A stretch of 64,000 nt of DNA from Rhynchopus sp. YZ270_cl-10 (GCA_964035575.1 OZ037857.1:186001-250000); one strand, 5' to 3'; shown: positions 41,771 to 52,702, counted from the first letter of the stretch. A program made the numbers and translations. The notes: a model not told the origin generated them from the sequence alone.

Positions 41771-41802
41771 GATGAACCTAAGCCTCTCATGCTTAGTCAC
41801 CT
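41771..41802 (+). repeat. Type-A dispersed motif, near consensus
   Basis: gatgaac then ctaagcctctcatgcttag and tcacct. Confidence 0.75.
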
Positions 41803-42139
41803 TTGCAAAAAAAAAAAAAGGCACACCCCTGAAGGCTAGGGAAGGCTTTCACAGACGACATATCTCCTCCAAGAAGTTTCTTTTTTTTTTTTCTTTTTTC
41901 TTTTTAGAGTTTTTCTTTTCTTATTTTTTGCCCCATAGCTTTTTTTCTGTAACCCTTTACCCCCACTTTTTTTCCCCTCCCCCCAGCGAAAATATCAGAC
42001 TTGCCTTTCCCCCCCTCACACCCCCCCCTCCTTTACAGTAGCACCACTACATCTTTTCGAAATTTTTGGTGTGTCACCTCTCTCTCTCTCTTTCTCTTTC
42101 TCGTCTGTATTATTTTCAAAAAAAAAGAAAAGTTTATAA

Positions 42140-42171
42140 GATGATCCTAAGCCTCTCGTGCTTAGTCACCT
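42140..42171 (+). repeat. Type-A dispersed motif, near consensus
   Basis: gatgatc then ctaagcctctcgtgcttag and tcacct; lies 80 bp past the stop of the GT15 gene, so it probably falls in its 3' UTR. Confidence 0.78.
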
Positions 42172-42247
42172 AAAAAAATGAACTCTCATTCCGCCCACCC
42201 CCCTTTCTAATACCAATTTAATTATTTTTTGTGAAAAATTCCGGATT

Positions 42248-44525
42248 TTACAATGCAGAAAGAGTATTGAATTCATCAATGCAGGAGTCCTCCATTCTGG
42301 TTGGGGTGTTGAGGGAGGGGCAGATCGAAGGGTCCGACGGGATGTGCACTATTGTCTTTGCCGTCGCTGTTCCAACCGATTCGAAAAGATGCAGCTGTTC
42401 TCTACGCAGTTTAAGGGAGGCCATGACACTGAGGAACGCACCATCCCCCCAAGAGGCTGCCATCCACGTTGAAAGCGAGAAGGTGCTCGCCATTTCTGTG
42501 TACTCATCTGTTCTCATCCAGGAAAGGTCGCCCACTGTGAAGGAAGGGTCAATGCTGCACATCCCGCTGCTCTGACGGAAGGAGTTGTACAGCTCAGTGT
42601 CCTTCTTTGCCATCCCGTCCAGGTCTTTGTACAGCGCCTCGACGGAGGGGTTCGGAAGCTTCCCCATACTGTTGAAGCCCAGAAGCTTTCCGTTGTTGCG
42701 GAGGATACGGATAGGGTCGTACGGAATCTCGCAGAGCAGAATGCTAAGCTCGTGAATACGCCAGAAGTAGTCAAACTGGTCGAGAACAGGGTAGTTCTGG
42801 AAGAAGAAGGCGAAGAAGCGGGACAGCTTAAATGGTGTGTCACGCATGCCTTCCAGCACAGCATCGCGAAGGGCCTGTGGGTTTGAAAAAGGGTGTTAGT
42901 AGGTATGCTGTCGTTTCCGATTTAAATTTTCAAATTGTATAAAGTGGAGTAATGATGTGGCCTAAGGAGTTGGGATTCCCATATGGCATAGTGATAGGCT
43001 TTACTCAGTGCAAATCTAATGAAAAAGGCTATAAAATTATGATACAAGACGTCGGTTGTGTGTGCCTTTCTTTGCGTCGGTGATGAGGAAAAAAGGGGGG
43101 AAATTGCAAATTTGGTCATACCGGATCCGGGATTTCTCCTGCCGCAGGCATAACCCAATGCTTCTTATCGATGGGCACAAAGGTGACCAGATCAGAGATC
43201 TCCTTCAAAAGCTGCCCCTTCTCGATTCTGTCAATCAGGTCTGCGTGCAGGGCCTGCACCTTGGAGTCTGGCGGCATGAAGACGAACACACGACGCGCGT
43301 GTTTGTCGTTGTGCGAACGGTAGTAGTGCTGGCGGATGGTGCGGAAAAAGATGATCGGGTTCTCTGTGCCCATGATGATCGTCACCATTGCGACCTTCGG
43401 GATCGAACCTCCTCCGGTCTCTGCGGCTTTGATCATTGAGGCAAGGTTAGGATGTCTGTGGTGTTGGTTGCTTGATGCAGGCCGTTCTGTAACCTTTGGA
43501 GCAAAGTCTGCAGAGGAAGGGTCTGCGTTGGAGTTCAACGACCATTCTAAAATCCTCGAACGCTCCTCGCAAATCTCCGAGCAAGTGAACGTCTCCTGCT
43601 GCATGCGCCCACCGCACGCCTTCCCGAGAATCAAAGACCCACCGCAAAAGCAGATCCCGGAGTTGATCACAGAGATTTTTTCGTCGCAGGCCCGTCCCTG
43701 CTTGCTCTGTCCATGTCCGTATGGGGAGCACATAGTAGTAGGCAGCCATTTGCACCCAGAGTTTTTCCGTATCACCACATCATCCAATTGGTTTTTATCC
43801 AACACATAAAAGTCCAAAACAGGAGACCCTCCATTCCGTATTTTATCCGCAACCTCCAACGCTCTTACTTCAACGACCCTAGCACGCTCCACAAATTGTG
43901 CACCCAAGGTATAGAATTGTTCTGAAGAGGCGTTCGCGAAGGCGACTTCGCGGATGAGAGACATTCCGCCTGCAGGTGGCGGGGCTTTCTTCTGTACTTG
44001 GCTCATGGTTCTGCTTTGGAGCACCCAGATCGCGCCGACGGAGAGCACGACGTTGAGTAGGAAGAAGAACAGCCAGAGGCGGCGCTCGACCGGGGTGCCC
44101 TCTGGGGGGAAGCTTGCGTCTGAGATGATCTCGGCGGGGGACGCGGTTCTGCGGGAGCTGGCGCTCATGGGCTCGTCGCTCTTGAAGTGGACGGAGGAGC
44201 GGGTGGGCTTTTCGTTGCGGTGGCGCATAGAGGTGTTCGGCTTGAACTGTGTCGTTTGGTCGCCTAAAGGTGCCGCAAGAAACACATTGGCCGCCTTCAA
44301 CGCATAAGCATGCCCTCTGTTGCTCCCCTCATCATTCAGTTTGACCAAAATCTGCTCCATCCCCGTCTTCGAAACCTGCAGTCCCAGTACCTTCGCGGTT
44401 TGCCCGTTGAGAAACAAAAAGTCCTGCTTCTTCAGCCCCCCCAGCTCAACGTGGGCCCCCTTGGTGAACCCCAGCTCCAGCAGTCTTTTGTCATGGTTGG
44501 TGTCGCCACCAAAGATGCTGAACAT
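42248..44525 (-). CDS. GT15 (KRE2/MNT1-like) mannosyltransferase
   Basis: Two exons, 43122-44525 and 42248-42874, with a 247-bp phase-0 intron (GTATGA donor; ACCCACAG acceptor). The junction reads AGEIPDP-ALRDAVLEGMRD; product 676 residues. Start MFSIFGGDTNHD follows a pyrimidine tract ending CCTGCAG. Residues 1-145 are cytosolic, and a helix WLFFFLLNVVLSVGAIWVL at about 150-170 makes a type II membrane protein. The catalytic part begins VAMVTIIMGTENPIIFFRTI and continues with FVPIDKKHWVMP, FFQNYPVLDQFDYFWRI and CEIPYDP, then SWGDGAFLSVMA and EQLHLFESVG, all matching GT15 alpha-1,2-mannosyltransferases that extend N- or O-glycans in the Golgi. A Cys-rich insert sits between helix and catalytic part. 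The cytosolic N-terminus is much longer than in fungal homologues. Specificity is inferred from the family. Confidence 0.85.
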
Positions 44526-44595
44526 TTTATTTTTGTAAAATGACTGCAGGAGGGGGATAAGGGAGAGAGGGATGGGAGAAGGAAAGAGTGACGTT
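44526..44595 (-). promoter_or_regulatory. Probable trans-splice acceptor of the GT15 gene
   Basis: The minus strand has a C/T tract of about 45 bases ending CCTCCTGCAG, 18 bases before the ATG. Inferred from form. Confidence 0.6.
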
Positions 44596-44619
44596 GCGCA
44601 CAACCTCTTGGGGTACACG

Positions 44620-44830
44620 GGGGGAAAAGAGAAGGGGGCGGATGACACCCTCATGGAAGAGCCCAAGCAGCTCACTGCGGAGTCCGTGGCTCGGTCTCGG
44701 GCCCAGTGGAGCGCTTTCTGTGATGAGCAGGCGCACCACACTGACGCCCTCCTGGGCGTTCTCAAAGACCGCACGGCTGCGCTGCAGCCGAACATTCGTA
44801 ACATAGAACGATGTACCTTACCAGACACAG
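44620..44830 (+). other. GC-rich coding-like island, strand uncertain
   Basis: Composition and GC-rich third positions contrast with the surrounding AT-rich spacer. The plus frame reads LMEEPKQLTAESVARSR then AQWSAFCDEQAHHTD and LGVLKDRTAALQ; minus frames are also open. It could be an antisense ORF, a missed exon of the PH gene on the minus strand, or a gene remnant. Confidence 0.3.
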
Positions 44831-45007
44831 ACGAACTGCTTCTCCGCGCTTATCGCAGGAAATATGGTAAAATATTCTATACTTTTTATTTAGGCTCAAG
44901 AAAGGAGGGGTTTAAACGGAGAGTGGCAAACAGTATCAGCAAAACCGATCTGTCATTGTGTTCTGTGTTGATGGTGTGTTACCGGAAAAAGGCACTTTGG
45001 GCGCTTT

Positions 45008-47859
45008 TTAACGGAAGGTCGAGCCCCTACGGAGTGCAGAGAGTAAGCACAGCACAACAAATGAACACAGAATAGGCCTGGAATCTAAGGTAAAAAAAAA
45101 TGGGCAAGAAAAGCTGCAAATAGAAGCAATACAAAAAATGGCGATACAAAAAAACATAAAACAGAAGTAATCAACAAACAGGGGGCAAAAAGGTGTCGTC
45201 TGCGTACAAACAAGCGTCTGTCCCCCTTTGTGTACACATCCCGGCTCTCCAGGAAAAAAGAACAATAAAATACTACAGTACAATCTCGGAATGCACTCCT
45301 CACCTTCTTGTGACGTCGACTTTGCTTCGATACCGCTTTGGACTGTGGTAAGTTTTGTTTTTGTTTTTTGAAGAATTGAAAAATTGATGACGTGTAGACA
45401 CCTCGCTTTTTTCTTGTGTGAACTCCACACAGATTTTTTTTTTTTGAAAACAACACTCAAAAGATAGGATTTACGCCTCACAAACGCAACTCTCTCACAC
45501 ATGGTACATACCTCTGAGACGTTGTACGTCCACCTGTTGCAACGACAGTCCTCGCATGGTCTTGCTCTTGATGCATGGACATGTCCCCAGACGACATATG
45601 CGGGTGCCTCTGCTGCACCCGCGGGTCCAGAGCCTCGAACTGCGAACGGCCTTCCTGTAAAGAATTGTGATTTGTGGAACAAAAAAATTAACATGAGATA
45701 AAGATGTTGCATCGTATCAAAAGGGTACCACTTCTTTGCTTGTAGGCAGGCATAGTCCGCTAGCCGATTCCCCAAACCACATAACACATAATACATAATA
45801 CATACCCCTTTCCGATACGCGTTGAACTCATAGTTGCGGTCTGCTGTGTTGATCGACCTGATCACCTCCATCGCGTGCACCCAGGTGTGAAAGACGTGCT
45901 CCTGTTTTGGTTGGTTGATCATTCCTCACACAAAAGAGAAAAAAACACACTACATACATGCTGGTTAAGAAGGTCCACATGGTGGGGCACCCCCTTCGCT
46001 GTCAGAAACCACAACGTAAAGCAATTCTTTGCCAGCACAGGCTGCTTTCTGTTTGTCATACTCGGCGAATAGATATAGTCCTTATTGAGCAAACTAGGCT
46101 GGAACCCTGGGGAGCAGTTGTCCTTTTGCACACCAACCAGCTCCGACAGGCAGTACCTCTCCTTATACCCTGTCGAATGCGCATGCGACGCGAGACAGAA
46201 GTGCGGCAGGGCACCTAAGGTAGGGTCGAGGTTGTTCTGCAGCATCGATATGGTGCACCACCGCTCTCTGGTGGCGGCATCGCGCGAGAAGTGGAGGAAG
46301 TACGCTCCGCTCATCATTCTGGCCATTGCGTCTAAGAAGGGGCGGGTCATATGGCGGTCCACAAGCTCAGGGTGGCTTTCGTGGTGTACACCTCGGAGGG
46401 CCAGAAGAGAGGTGATTACAACTGATGCGGGGTGATGCCTCCAGAGCTGTGCCCGAGTAGTCTGTGCCTCGAGGGGTACTACGGGGACACGGTCGTTGGG
46501 CATTTCCAGAACGACGCCGTGAATGCCTTCTACCCGCCGTGCAGTGCGCGGCGAAGACCGATCCTGCGACAGCGCCATCTCCAGAGCTGACAACGGCGCA
46601 ATGTCGCCACCACTCTCCGTCACTATCCGCGCAACCCGGTTCTGCACCTCCTGCTCCGTGTAGAGGCGCTCCCCGTCAAGCCCGACTCCATACGGTTCTG
46701 GATACACCCCATTCCCTTGAAACCCACGCGAAGGGTTGATTGGTACCAGATGCGACGAGGTGCTGCCTTCTCTGTCATTCTGCGGCGAATAATTCTCCGC
46801 GTCTTCATAGTACGCCTGGCGTGGGGATGGGGACAGCGAATGCTGCGGCAGGCTCGGTTCCTGCCGGGGCTGCTGCTGTTGGCTCTGCTGATGTTGCTGC
46901 TGCTGCTGCTCCATCTCATGCTGTGACGCCACGTTATTATGCGACGACCTCGGACTGGAAGCACTACTCCCCACCCCTTTCCCCTGCACCTCCCCACAAT
47001 CCCTACAAAATTTGTCCTTCTTTTGCACCGCAGCGCCACACCCTGTGCAGAACACTTCGTTGTCTTTGCTACCCCCTCCTCCCCCTCCTCCTCCACCTCT
47101 ACGCATCCTCGGAAACGATCGCTGCACACTCTGCTGCATTCCCTGCGAAAACGAAGGCAGCCTTGGTGGAACCGCTGCAGCATGCTGTGGATGCAGACTC
47201 CCAAAGTCTGGATCTGTGATCCCCTCTGGACCAAACACCGGAGCAGATGTATGTGAAAAGTGGCAGTACACCGCACGACGCGGACCGACTATTGCTGTAC
47301 GACGCCAATCATCATTTGCGACAGTGTGTGATGAATTTGTGGTGGTTTGAGTGTTCATCCCCCCTCCCCCTCCTCCCCCTCCCCTCCTCCGCTCCCCAGG
47401 AAGCGGCTGTGTGGAGGAGCTGCTTGGCACCGAAGGGGAGACGGAGCGATCCTCCGCCGTTCTCTCCCTCTCCTCCTGCACAGCAGGCACATCCTCCTGC
47501 ACTGGTGTCCTCATCTGCCTCGACGCAGATGCCGGGGTCTGTGGTGTGTGCACCGACCGCTTTGTCGGTGGCGTCTGTTGTGCTGTTACCGAACGCTGTG
47601 GTGTTGCCGTCGACCACTTCTTCACATTGGAGTCAATGACGCTCATTATATCGTCCCGGGAAACGGTACGCTCTGCCATATGTGGCTGTTCTTGTTGGTA
47701 GGTTGTAGTCATCGGTTTCCCGCCAGGTAACGGCCCGGTAGTGTGTGTATGAAACGAAAAGCGTGGCTTCTGCTGCACGTTGCTGTACCCCAGCCGCCCG
47801 GGAGATCGCAAAGGGGAAAGGCTGCGGTGGTTGACCTCTTCCCTCTCAGCGTGGTGCAT
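45008..47859 (-). CDS. Zinc-ribbon and PH-domain protein
   Basis: Exons 45958-47859, 45806-45901, 45512-45654 and 45304-45342, plus a last short exon. Introns of 56, 151 and 169 bp all have GTATGT donors and keep frame. The last exon probably starts at 45113 and ends at 45008; an acceptor at 45085 (stop at 45027) is also possible. Total about 760 residues. The N-terminal half is disordered, rich in Q, S and P. A zinc ribbon (CTGCGAAVQKKDKFCRDCG) sits near residue 270. A pleckstrin-homology-like domain covers about 510-660: SGAYFLHFSRDAATRERWCTI, YCLSELVGVQ, CFTLWFL, HHVDLL, and, only after splicing, the closing helix EHVFHTWVHAMEVI with its invariant-type Trp. PH domains bind phosphoinositides or proteins. 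Function is unknown. The start is the first ATG after an ACAAAG site. Confidence 0.82.
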
Positions 47860-48403
47860 GGGGCGTGGGGCTTTGTGGAGTGTGTTTGGGGCAAACTAAA
47901 AAACCCTTTTGAAGGTTGGTTTGCTACCCCAACAAAGGGGGTACCACACACCCTTTCCTGAAGGGGGGAGAGGAATGAAAGGAGGGTTTTGAATTGAGTG
48001 ACAGAAAATGCGAAGCACAGCTAAAAAAACCCTGGGAGTTTTTAAACACACTGACTCCCCGAATTTTCTGTGGTGGGGTTGGAAACTGTATCCACAGGGG
48101 AAAGAAGTTTCTTGAAATACAAAAGCGCTGTATTTTTGGTGCAATGATCGGTGGTGGACCTACATCCATTTTGTTGTTCACAAAGAAAAACCCTACGAAG
48201 TGTCGAAACAGTACACGATTGACAACAGAAACAATCCTGTAGAATTCCACTAAGGAAAAAAATGAAGGGATGGCGGAGTGGGTTCACATATGGGGAATCA
48301 AAAAATGAGGGAAAGGAAGGGGGGTTATTTTACAACTAAGGGGTAGATGGGGAGGTTGTGGGGGGGAATGGCTTTCCAGCGCTAGCGGGAGAGGATAAAA
48401 AAA
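47860..48403. other. Intergenic, no gene seen
   Basis: AT-rich; a gaaatacaaaagcgctgtatt then ttggtgcaatgatcgg stretch near 48115-48160 resembles the tail of the type-B copy at 40493. Confidence 0.4.
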
Positions 48404-48442
48404 GTTGACTTGAAATACAAAGCCCTCTCGTGACAGTGTACC
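48404..48442 (+). repeat. Type-B dispersed motif, near consensus
   Basis: ttgacttgaaatacaaag then ccctctcgtgacagtgtacc. Confidence 0.72.
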
Positions 48443-48912
48443 TTTGGTAAAAACTGTGATTCAACACTCCAAACGATTTGAGGTGTTGGAAAATATATTC
48501 TAAAAAAAACTCTAACGTACACCTCCGAAGATGAACAAAAAAGGGAAACTTTGAAGAAAAAAAAAACAATCAATTGCTATCGGGAAAAAAACGGGGTGTG
48601 CTGTGGATATGAGGGGACCCACCCTCCTAGACCTCCTGCTGCGGCTGAAGGAAAGTTGGAAAATACTTTGGGAAAAAAACACTGCAACATTTCTCTAGTC
48701 TATCCTCATATTATTTGCTCTGCCATCTACCAAAGCGGTTGCACCGCCAATCAATCACCTAACGACAGCTTTGCTTTTTGATGCACAAACTCCTCAATGT
48801 TGACAGAATTTTCCTGCCTTTGCAGCCTTTTTTATTATTTTTGTTCCATCACCCCAAGACGGCATTTACTTTCCCCCACTTTTTTCTAATTCTGATATTC
48901 CATACTCTCCGT

Positions 48913-49518
48913 TTAGAACATCGGCGCTGTCGAGAGCTCTTGGAACCCCTCTGCACGGGCAATGACTGGGGCAAGCTTTTCGATCCTTGCGAGAAGCGCC
49001 TTGCGGGTCCCCATCGCGCTGACACCCCGCCCTATCAGGAATTTCTGCAAGGCCGCGACCGGGATTGCGTCCAACCGATTCTGCGAGAGGGCACGCAGCA
49101 CCATAGCATCACCATCTGCTACTGGGTCGGGGCGGGTCTTTTGTGCACGCCTTGCTTTTGCCTCTGCACGCGCTGACTGTGCACTCTCTTCGGTCATCAC
49201 CTTTCCACTGCGAACAGAAAGACTCGGAAAGTTTGTTGCAATCTCTCTTAAGGGGGCAGAATTTTGCGTTTCATCCCGCTGTTCATCCGCAAACACCAGA
49301 GTCAACACCGCACTGTCGCACACCGCGGAGGTCTGCAGGCCGTCAGGAAGACGCACCCCGTTATGTTCAAGCCACACCCCTACAGTGCTTGCCCCTTCGT
49401 CTTCGAAGAGGTGGCGACACTTTGCGGCCGCACCGCCGACAGTGGTATGAGGCTTGCACCGCATGGTGATCGGGTCGTCATCACCAACGTCGATGTGAAG
49501 AACTTTGACTTCAGACAT
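48913..49518 (-). CDS. Ubl-like plus SAP-motif protein
   Basis: A 201-residue single-exon ORF with start MSEVKVLHIDVGDDDP at 49518, 14 bases after a CTCTCAG acceptor-like site. Residues 1-85 have a ubiquitin-like pattern (VKVLHIDV, then TTVGGAAAKCRHLF, GVWLEHNGVRLPDG, AVLTLVFAD). A charged helix (SARAEAKARRAQK) follows. Residues about 150-190 match a SAP motif (IPVAALQKFLIGRGVSAMGTR then KALLARIEKL), a helix-turn-helix that binds AT-rich DNA or scaffold regions. It is possibly nuclear or linked to SUMO- or ubiquitin-like signalling; the partner is unknown. No C-terminal Gly-Gly after the Ubl part, so it is not a conjugated modifier. Confidence 0.72.
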   Translation of the reverse strand: MSEVKVLHIDVGDDDPITMRCKPHTTVGGAAAKCRHLFEDEGASTVGVWLEHNGVRLPDGLQTSAVCDSAVLTLVFADEQRDETQNSAPLREIATNFPSLSVRSGKVMTEESAQSARAEAKARRAQKTRPDPVADGDAMVLRALSQNRLDAIPVAALQKFLIGRGVSAMGTRKALLARIEKLAPVIARAEGFQELSTAPMF

Positions 49519-49575
49519 TGCCCCCCTTTTTTCTGAGAGAGTTGAGAAAAGGAGGAGGAAGAGGAGAGGAGGAGA
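49519..49575 (-). promoter_or_regulatory. Probable trans-splice acceptor of the Ubl-SAP gene
   Basis: The minus strand has a C/T tract ending CAACTCTCTCAG, 14 bases before the ATG. Inferred from form. Confidence 0.6.
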
Positions 49576-50004
49576 AGGAGAAGGGATTGGTGGGGTGTCT
49601 TGAGGGAGGGGGACAAGTGCATCCAAGTTGTATCCAAGAATTATTCTTTTTTGCGATCAAGGCGTTCAGGGGGGGGGGCAGTCAAAGGGGCGTTGGATGC
49701 ACTGTATGTCTAGGGAGGGGGGGGGAGAGAGAGAGAGAGAGAAATATTGGGAATTGAACCGTAGTGAAAATGGAATTGTAATGTACAGAGAACACACAAA
49801 AAAAAATGTGAAGTTGTGAAGTGAAAACAATAAGAACAATACCACACGATAGTACCGAAGAGGCCCTACCCCCCATAGCTTTTTCTTCTTCTTTTTGCAA
49901 GGAACTGTGTTCATCTTTCATGCAAAAAGAAAAAAAGAAAATCGGGTGGAGGTTGGTGCACGACCACCCGCAAATGGATGGGAAAATATGAGAAAAACTT
50001 ATGA
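49576..50004. other. Intergenic, no gene seen
   Basis: Low-complexity G-rich and AT-rich sequence; contains a GA dinucleotide run near 49728-49742. Confidence 0.4.
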
Positions 50005-50037
50005 GATGAACCTAAGCCTCTTGGTGCTTAGTCACCT
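50005..50037 (+). repeat. Type-A dispersed motif, near consensus
   Basis: gatgaac then ctaagcctcttggtgcttag and tcacct. Confidence 0.75.
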
Positions 50038-50168
50038 TGATCACAATCGTAATTTTATTATCGTACAGCATCAACTGTATGGAATTGCACAAAGGGCTGT
50101 CGGGGATAATGTCAAATCCAAAAAAAGAAAACACACTGCAAGATACATCCTCGCATACTCAAAAAAAA

Positions 50169-50198
50169 ACTGTAGTTGTTGATGCAGGCACCTCCGAC
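50169..50198 (+). repeat. Family-F dispersed motif
   Basis: ctgtagttgttgatgcaggc then acctccgac, after an A-run; nearly identical to 52018-52046. Confidence 0.65.
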
Positions 50199-50651
50199 TG
50201 ACCCACTGTACGATGCCAGCCATCCGGATGAAAGCACAAATACCCTGCGGCGAACAGTAGATGTAAAAGGAAACCTAATGACTTACCTGTACCGTAAGAG
50301 AACGAAAAAAAAAACCCCCCCTCCCCATTTGATAATCTGAAAACGGTCAGACCACACAAAAGTGGTCTGCACGCAGCACGCCACCTTATCTCCTCACCTA
50401 TCCCCGTGAACGCCTGCTACTACGCCCTTCATTTATTTTGCGCTTTTTTTTCTGCATCCAAAAAAACACGAAAAAAAAAACCCCAAAGAAAGATTCTGGA
50501 GTTTGCCTGGTTAGCCTGGTTTGTGTCGGGTCAACAAAACACTTTTGGAAAGTGGAGATTGCACAAACGGCAACACAACCGAGGCAATTACACTACTCCA
50601 ACAATTTATCAAAACATAAACCAGCATACACAGATTCCAAAAGGATAAAAT

Positions 50652-50684
50652 GTTTTGAAATATAACAACCCTCTCGTGAAGCAC
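50652..50684 (+). repeat. Type-B dispersed motif, diverged
   Basis: ttttgaaatataacaaccct then ctcgtgaagcacc; lies 25 bp past the stop of the Mpv17-like gene. Confidence 0.5.
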
Positions 50685-50708
50685 CAAAAACTCTCCCCAA
50701 CAAAGCCC

Positions 50709-51260
50709 CTATGCCGTAGAAGCATCAGCCTCTATCTTCTTTGGGTTGACAATCTGCGAAAGGAGCACATTGTAGATCATGGAGACCACGTTCAGGAAGA
50801 TGAGCTTGTACTGCGGCGGCAGGAAGGAGTGGCTGAGGAACTGCACCGGCGACACCGTACACCAGGCCGTCATCACTGAGGGCACAAACGACTGCTCTAT
50901 ATTAGCCCGCGCCACCTGCAACGGCCTTTCCTCTTGGAACCCACCTTTCATAACAAAGGTTGCCCAGAGATTCACCAGCAACAGATACAACGGGCCTATC
51001 GTTGTCCCCTCAAGCATTGTTTTCTTAAGCCCAGCTACCACCCCTTTACCAGGAATTCTTGAATCAATAAACCCAAACCACAAATGGAACATAGGCACCT
51101 GAAGGCACGCCACAGCACTTCCCCATAAAAACGTCCGTTTAAAGTTCAGCGGGTGGTTTGGATCTTCCGATTTTCGCCTTTGCAGAATCTGTCCAGTCAT
51201 ATCACCAAAGGAACCAATAGAAAACCCGACAACAACCTTTGCAGGGAAGGATAGCTTCAT
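50709..51260 (-). CDS. Mpv17/PMP22-family membrane protein
   Basis: A 183-residue single-exon ORF, the usual family length (170-200). Signature elements in order: GFSIGSFGDMTGQILQ near the N-terminus (family GDxxxQ), RTFLWGSAVACLQVPMFHLWFGFID (family PxxHxWY), then GPLYLLLVNLW and the C-terminal WCTVSPVQFLSHSFLPPQYK and NVLLSQIV (family WPxxQxxNFxxVP and WNxxLS). Four membrane helices are expected. Family members lie in the inner mitochondrial or peroxisomal membrane and form channel-like or metabolite-permeation proteins. The C-terminus PKKIEADASTA has no peroxisomal SKL. Substrate and location are not determined. Confidence 0.88.
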   Translation of the reverse strand: MKLSFPAKVVVGFSIGSFGDMTGQILQRRKSEDPNHPLNFKRTFLWGSAVACLQVPMFHLWFGFIDSRIPGKGVVAGLKKTMLEGTTIGPLYLLLVNLWATFVMKGGFQEERPLQVARANIEQSFVPSVMTAWCTVSPVQFLSHSFLPPQYKLIFLNVVSMIYNVLLSQIVNPKKIEADASTA

Positions 51261-51715
51261 TAAAAAAACCTCTCAAAAACTCTTGATGTAAATGCGAAAG
51301 AAAAAAGGGTTAGCCACGGGGGAAACTGTGTGATGGAGTAGAAGAAAGCGCTGTCGACAATGTGTAGGTGAGGAGTCTGTTGTGGAGTGTAGGGTTAATA
51401 TTACTGTACAAGAAAAAGAGGGATTTTCAGTGGGAATATGGGGGAATATCGGGATGAGGACACACTACGCCTGAAAATAGGCATGTCTGGAAAACCTATC
51501 TGAGGCGTACTAATTTACAATCACACCTCAGCCATGCCTGAGCTGGCCTTAACGAGGCCGATTCGGCTTTGCGAAGGCCGGCTCAGGGCTTAGGGCTCGT
51601 TGCATTGTATGTTTTCCACTCCCCATATGAGGGTCCAAGTATGTCTAAGGGGGTGGAGGCTGTTTTGTTGTGTTTGCTGTACATAATGTAACGTTGTTTT
51701 TTTTTTTTTTTTTTT
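51261..51715. other. Intergenic region with two hairpins
   Basis: No gene. An inverted repeat tacgcctgaaaatagg/cctatctgaggcgta lies near 51467-51510, and a GC-rich hairpin tgagctggcctt/aaggccggctca near 51538-51588. Confidence 0.5.
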
Positions 51716-51767
51716 GAAAACTTGGTTTGTATTAGTGTAGCCACCCGAGGATGAACTCCACTATACG
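51716..51767 (+). repeat. Type-C dispersed motif, consensus
   Basis: After a T20 run: gaaaacttggtttgtattag then gtagccacccgaggatgaac and tccactatac. Confidence 0.8.
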
Positions 51768-52011
51768 TTGTCTTTATTTTGGCTCCCCTCCATTGAAGAA
51801 ACATATTCTAGGAAAGTGGAGAACACCGGATTGCCGGGAAATGCCGGTAGACAAATGCACTGGAAATAGAAAAAATGTGAAAGACAGAGAACCGGGCAAA
51901 GAAGGGTGCAGAAGAAGCAGGGGGGTGGCTAGAATCTCGCCAGCCTTTTAGCATGACCTGCCCTCCCCATTCAGTTCCTGTGTTTGTCAAAAAACGTTCG
52001 TCGACTACAAA

Positions 52012-52047
52012 AAAAAACTGTCTTTGTTGATGCAGGCACCTCCGACG
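52012..52047 (+). repeat. Family-F dispersed motif
   Basis: Second copy of ctgtctttgttgatgcaggc then acctccgac, also after an A-run. Confidence 0.65.
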
Positions 52048-52260
52048 ACTCACAAAAAAAAAATTTTTTCTGGGGGGGAAGAAGACGGACCTTCGTGTGT
52101 ACAAAGACCTGCCCGAAAATAAAATAGTCGTATGTGTTGGGGTTGGGAAGTTATTTAAAAGAAAAGATGAGAGTGCGAGCGTTATTCATGGATGACACCT
52201 CTCGTTCACGGGGAAAAGACATTCCGGGGTATTTTTTTTTACATCAATCTATCACCCAAC

Positions 52261-52694
52261 CAGGGTATTAGGGTGAAAATCCAAAATCCCGGAAAAAACT
52301 GGTTTTTCTGGTTTTCACTCCTGGGCGGCAAAAACTAGTGTTTCTGGCGAAAACCTCCACCGAAATTTTTTGAGGGTACGGTGTAAAAATCTAGCTTTTT
52401 ACACCACAGAGCCACTCAAACGAACCCTTTTTTACGGAGCAAAAAATGAAAAATGGCGCCGCAGGCAAAAAAATTTCAAGGAACAGCCATTTCCCAAAGG
52501 CACTCCCGTGGTTCAACCACGGTTCTACCAGGCGGGGAAAAAATGCGGGGAAAAAAATCGAGTCCGCCCTAATCTGGGGACGACATTTACAGAAAGGCCT
52601 GGTGAAAAGTGTCGGTTTTTTTTCCCCTCCAGATTTCTCTGTTTTTTTTTTTTTTTTTTTGAAAACCAGTTTTTTTAACCACCCTAATACCCTG
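52261..52694. mobile_element. Non-autonomous hAT-type element, 434 bp
   Basis: Terminal inverted repeats CAGGGTATTAGGGTG at both ends. The 8-bp direct repeat cacccaac flanks it exactly (52253-52260 and 52695-52702). CAGGG ends and 8-bp target duplications are the hAT hallmarks. The interior has no transposase ORF. Confidence 0.9.
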
Positions 52695-52702
52695 CACCCA
52701 AC

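Noticed and set aside
41768-42171. Type-A motif considered as a hammerhead ribozyme because of gatga next to a hairpin
   Set aside because: No GAAA strand or cleavage-site arrangement accompanies it on either strand.
44526-44828. N-terminal extension of the GT15 ORF to an upstream codon
   Set aside because: The extension crosses a strong pyrimidine tract plus CCTGCAG acceptor-like site and has no protein character; the ATG at 44525 is preferred.
48913-49518. Ubl-SAP protein considered as a conjugated ubiquitin-like modifier
   Set aside because: No diglycine end after the Ubl-like part; the chain runs on into a helix and SAP motif.
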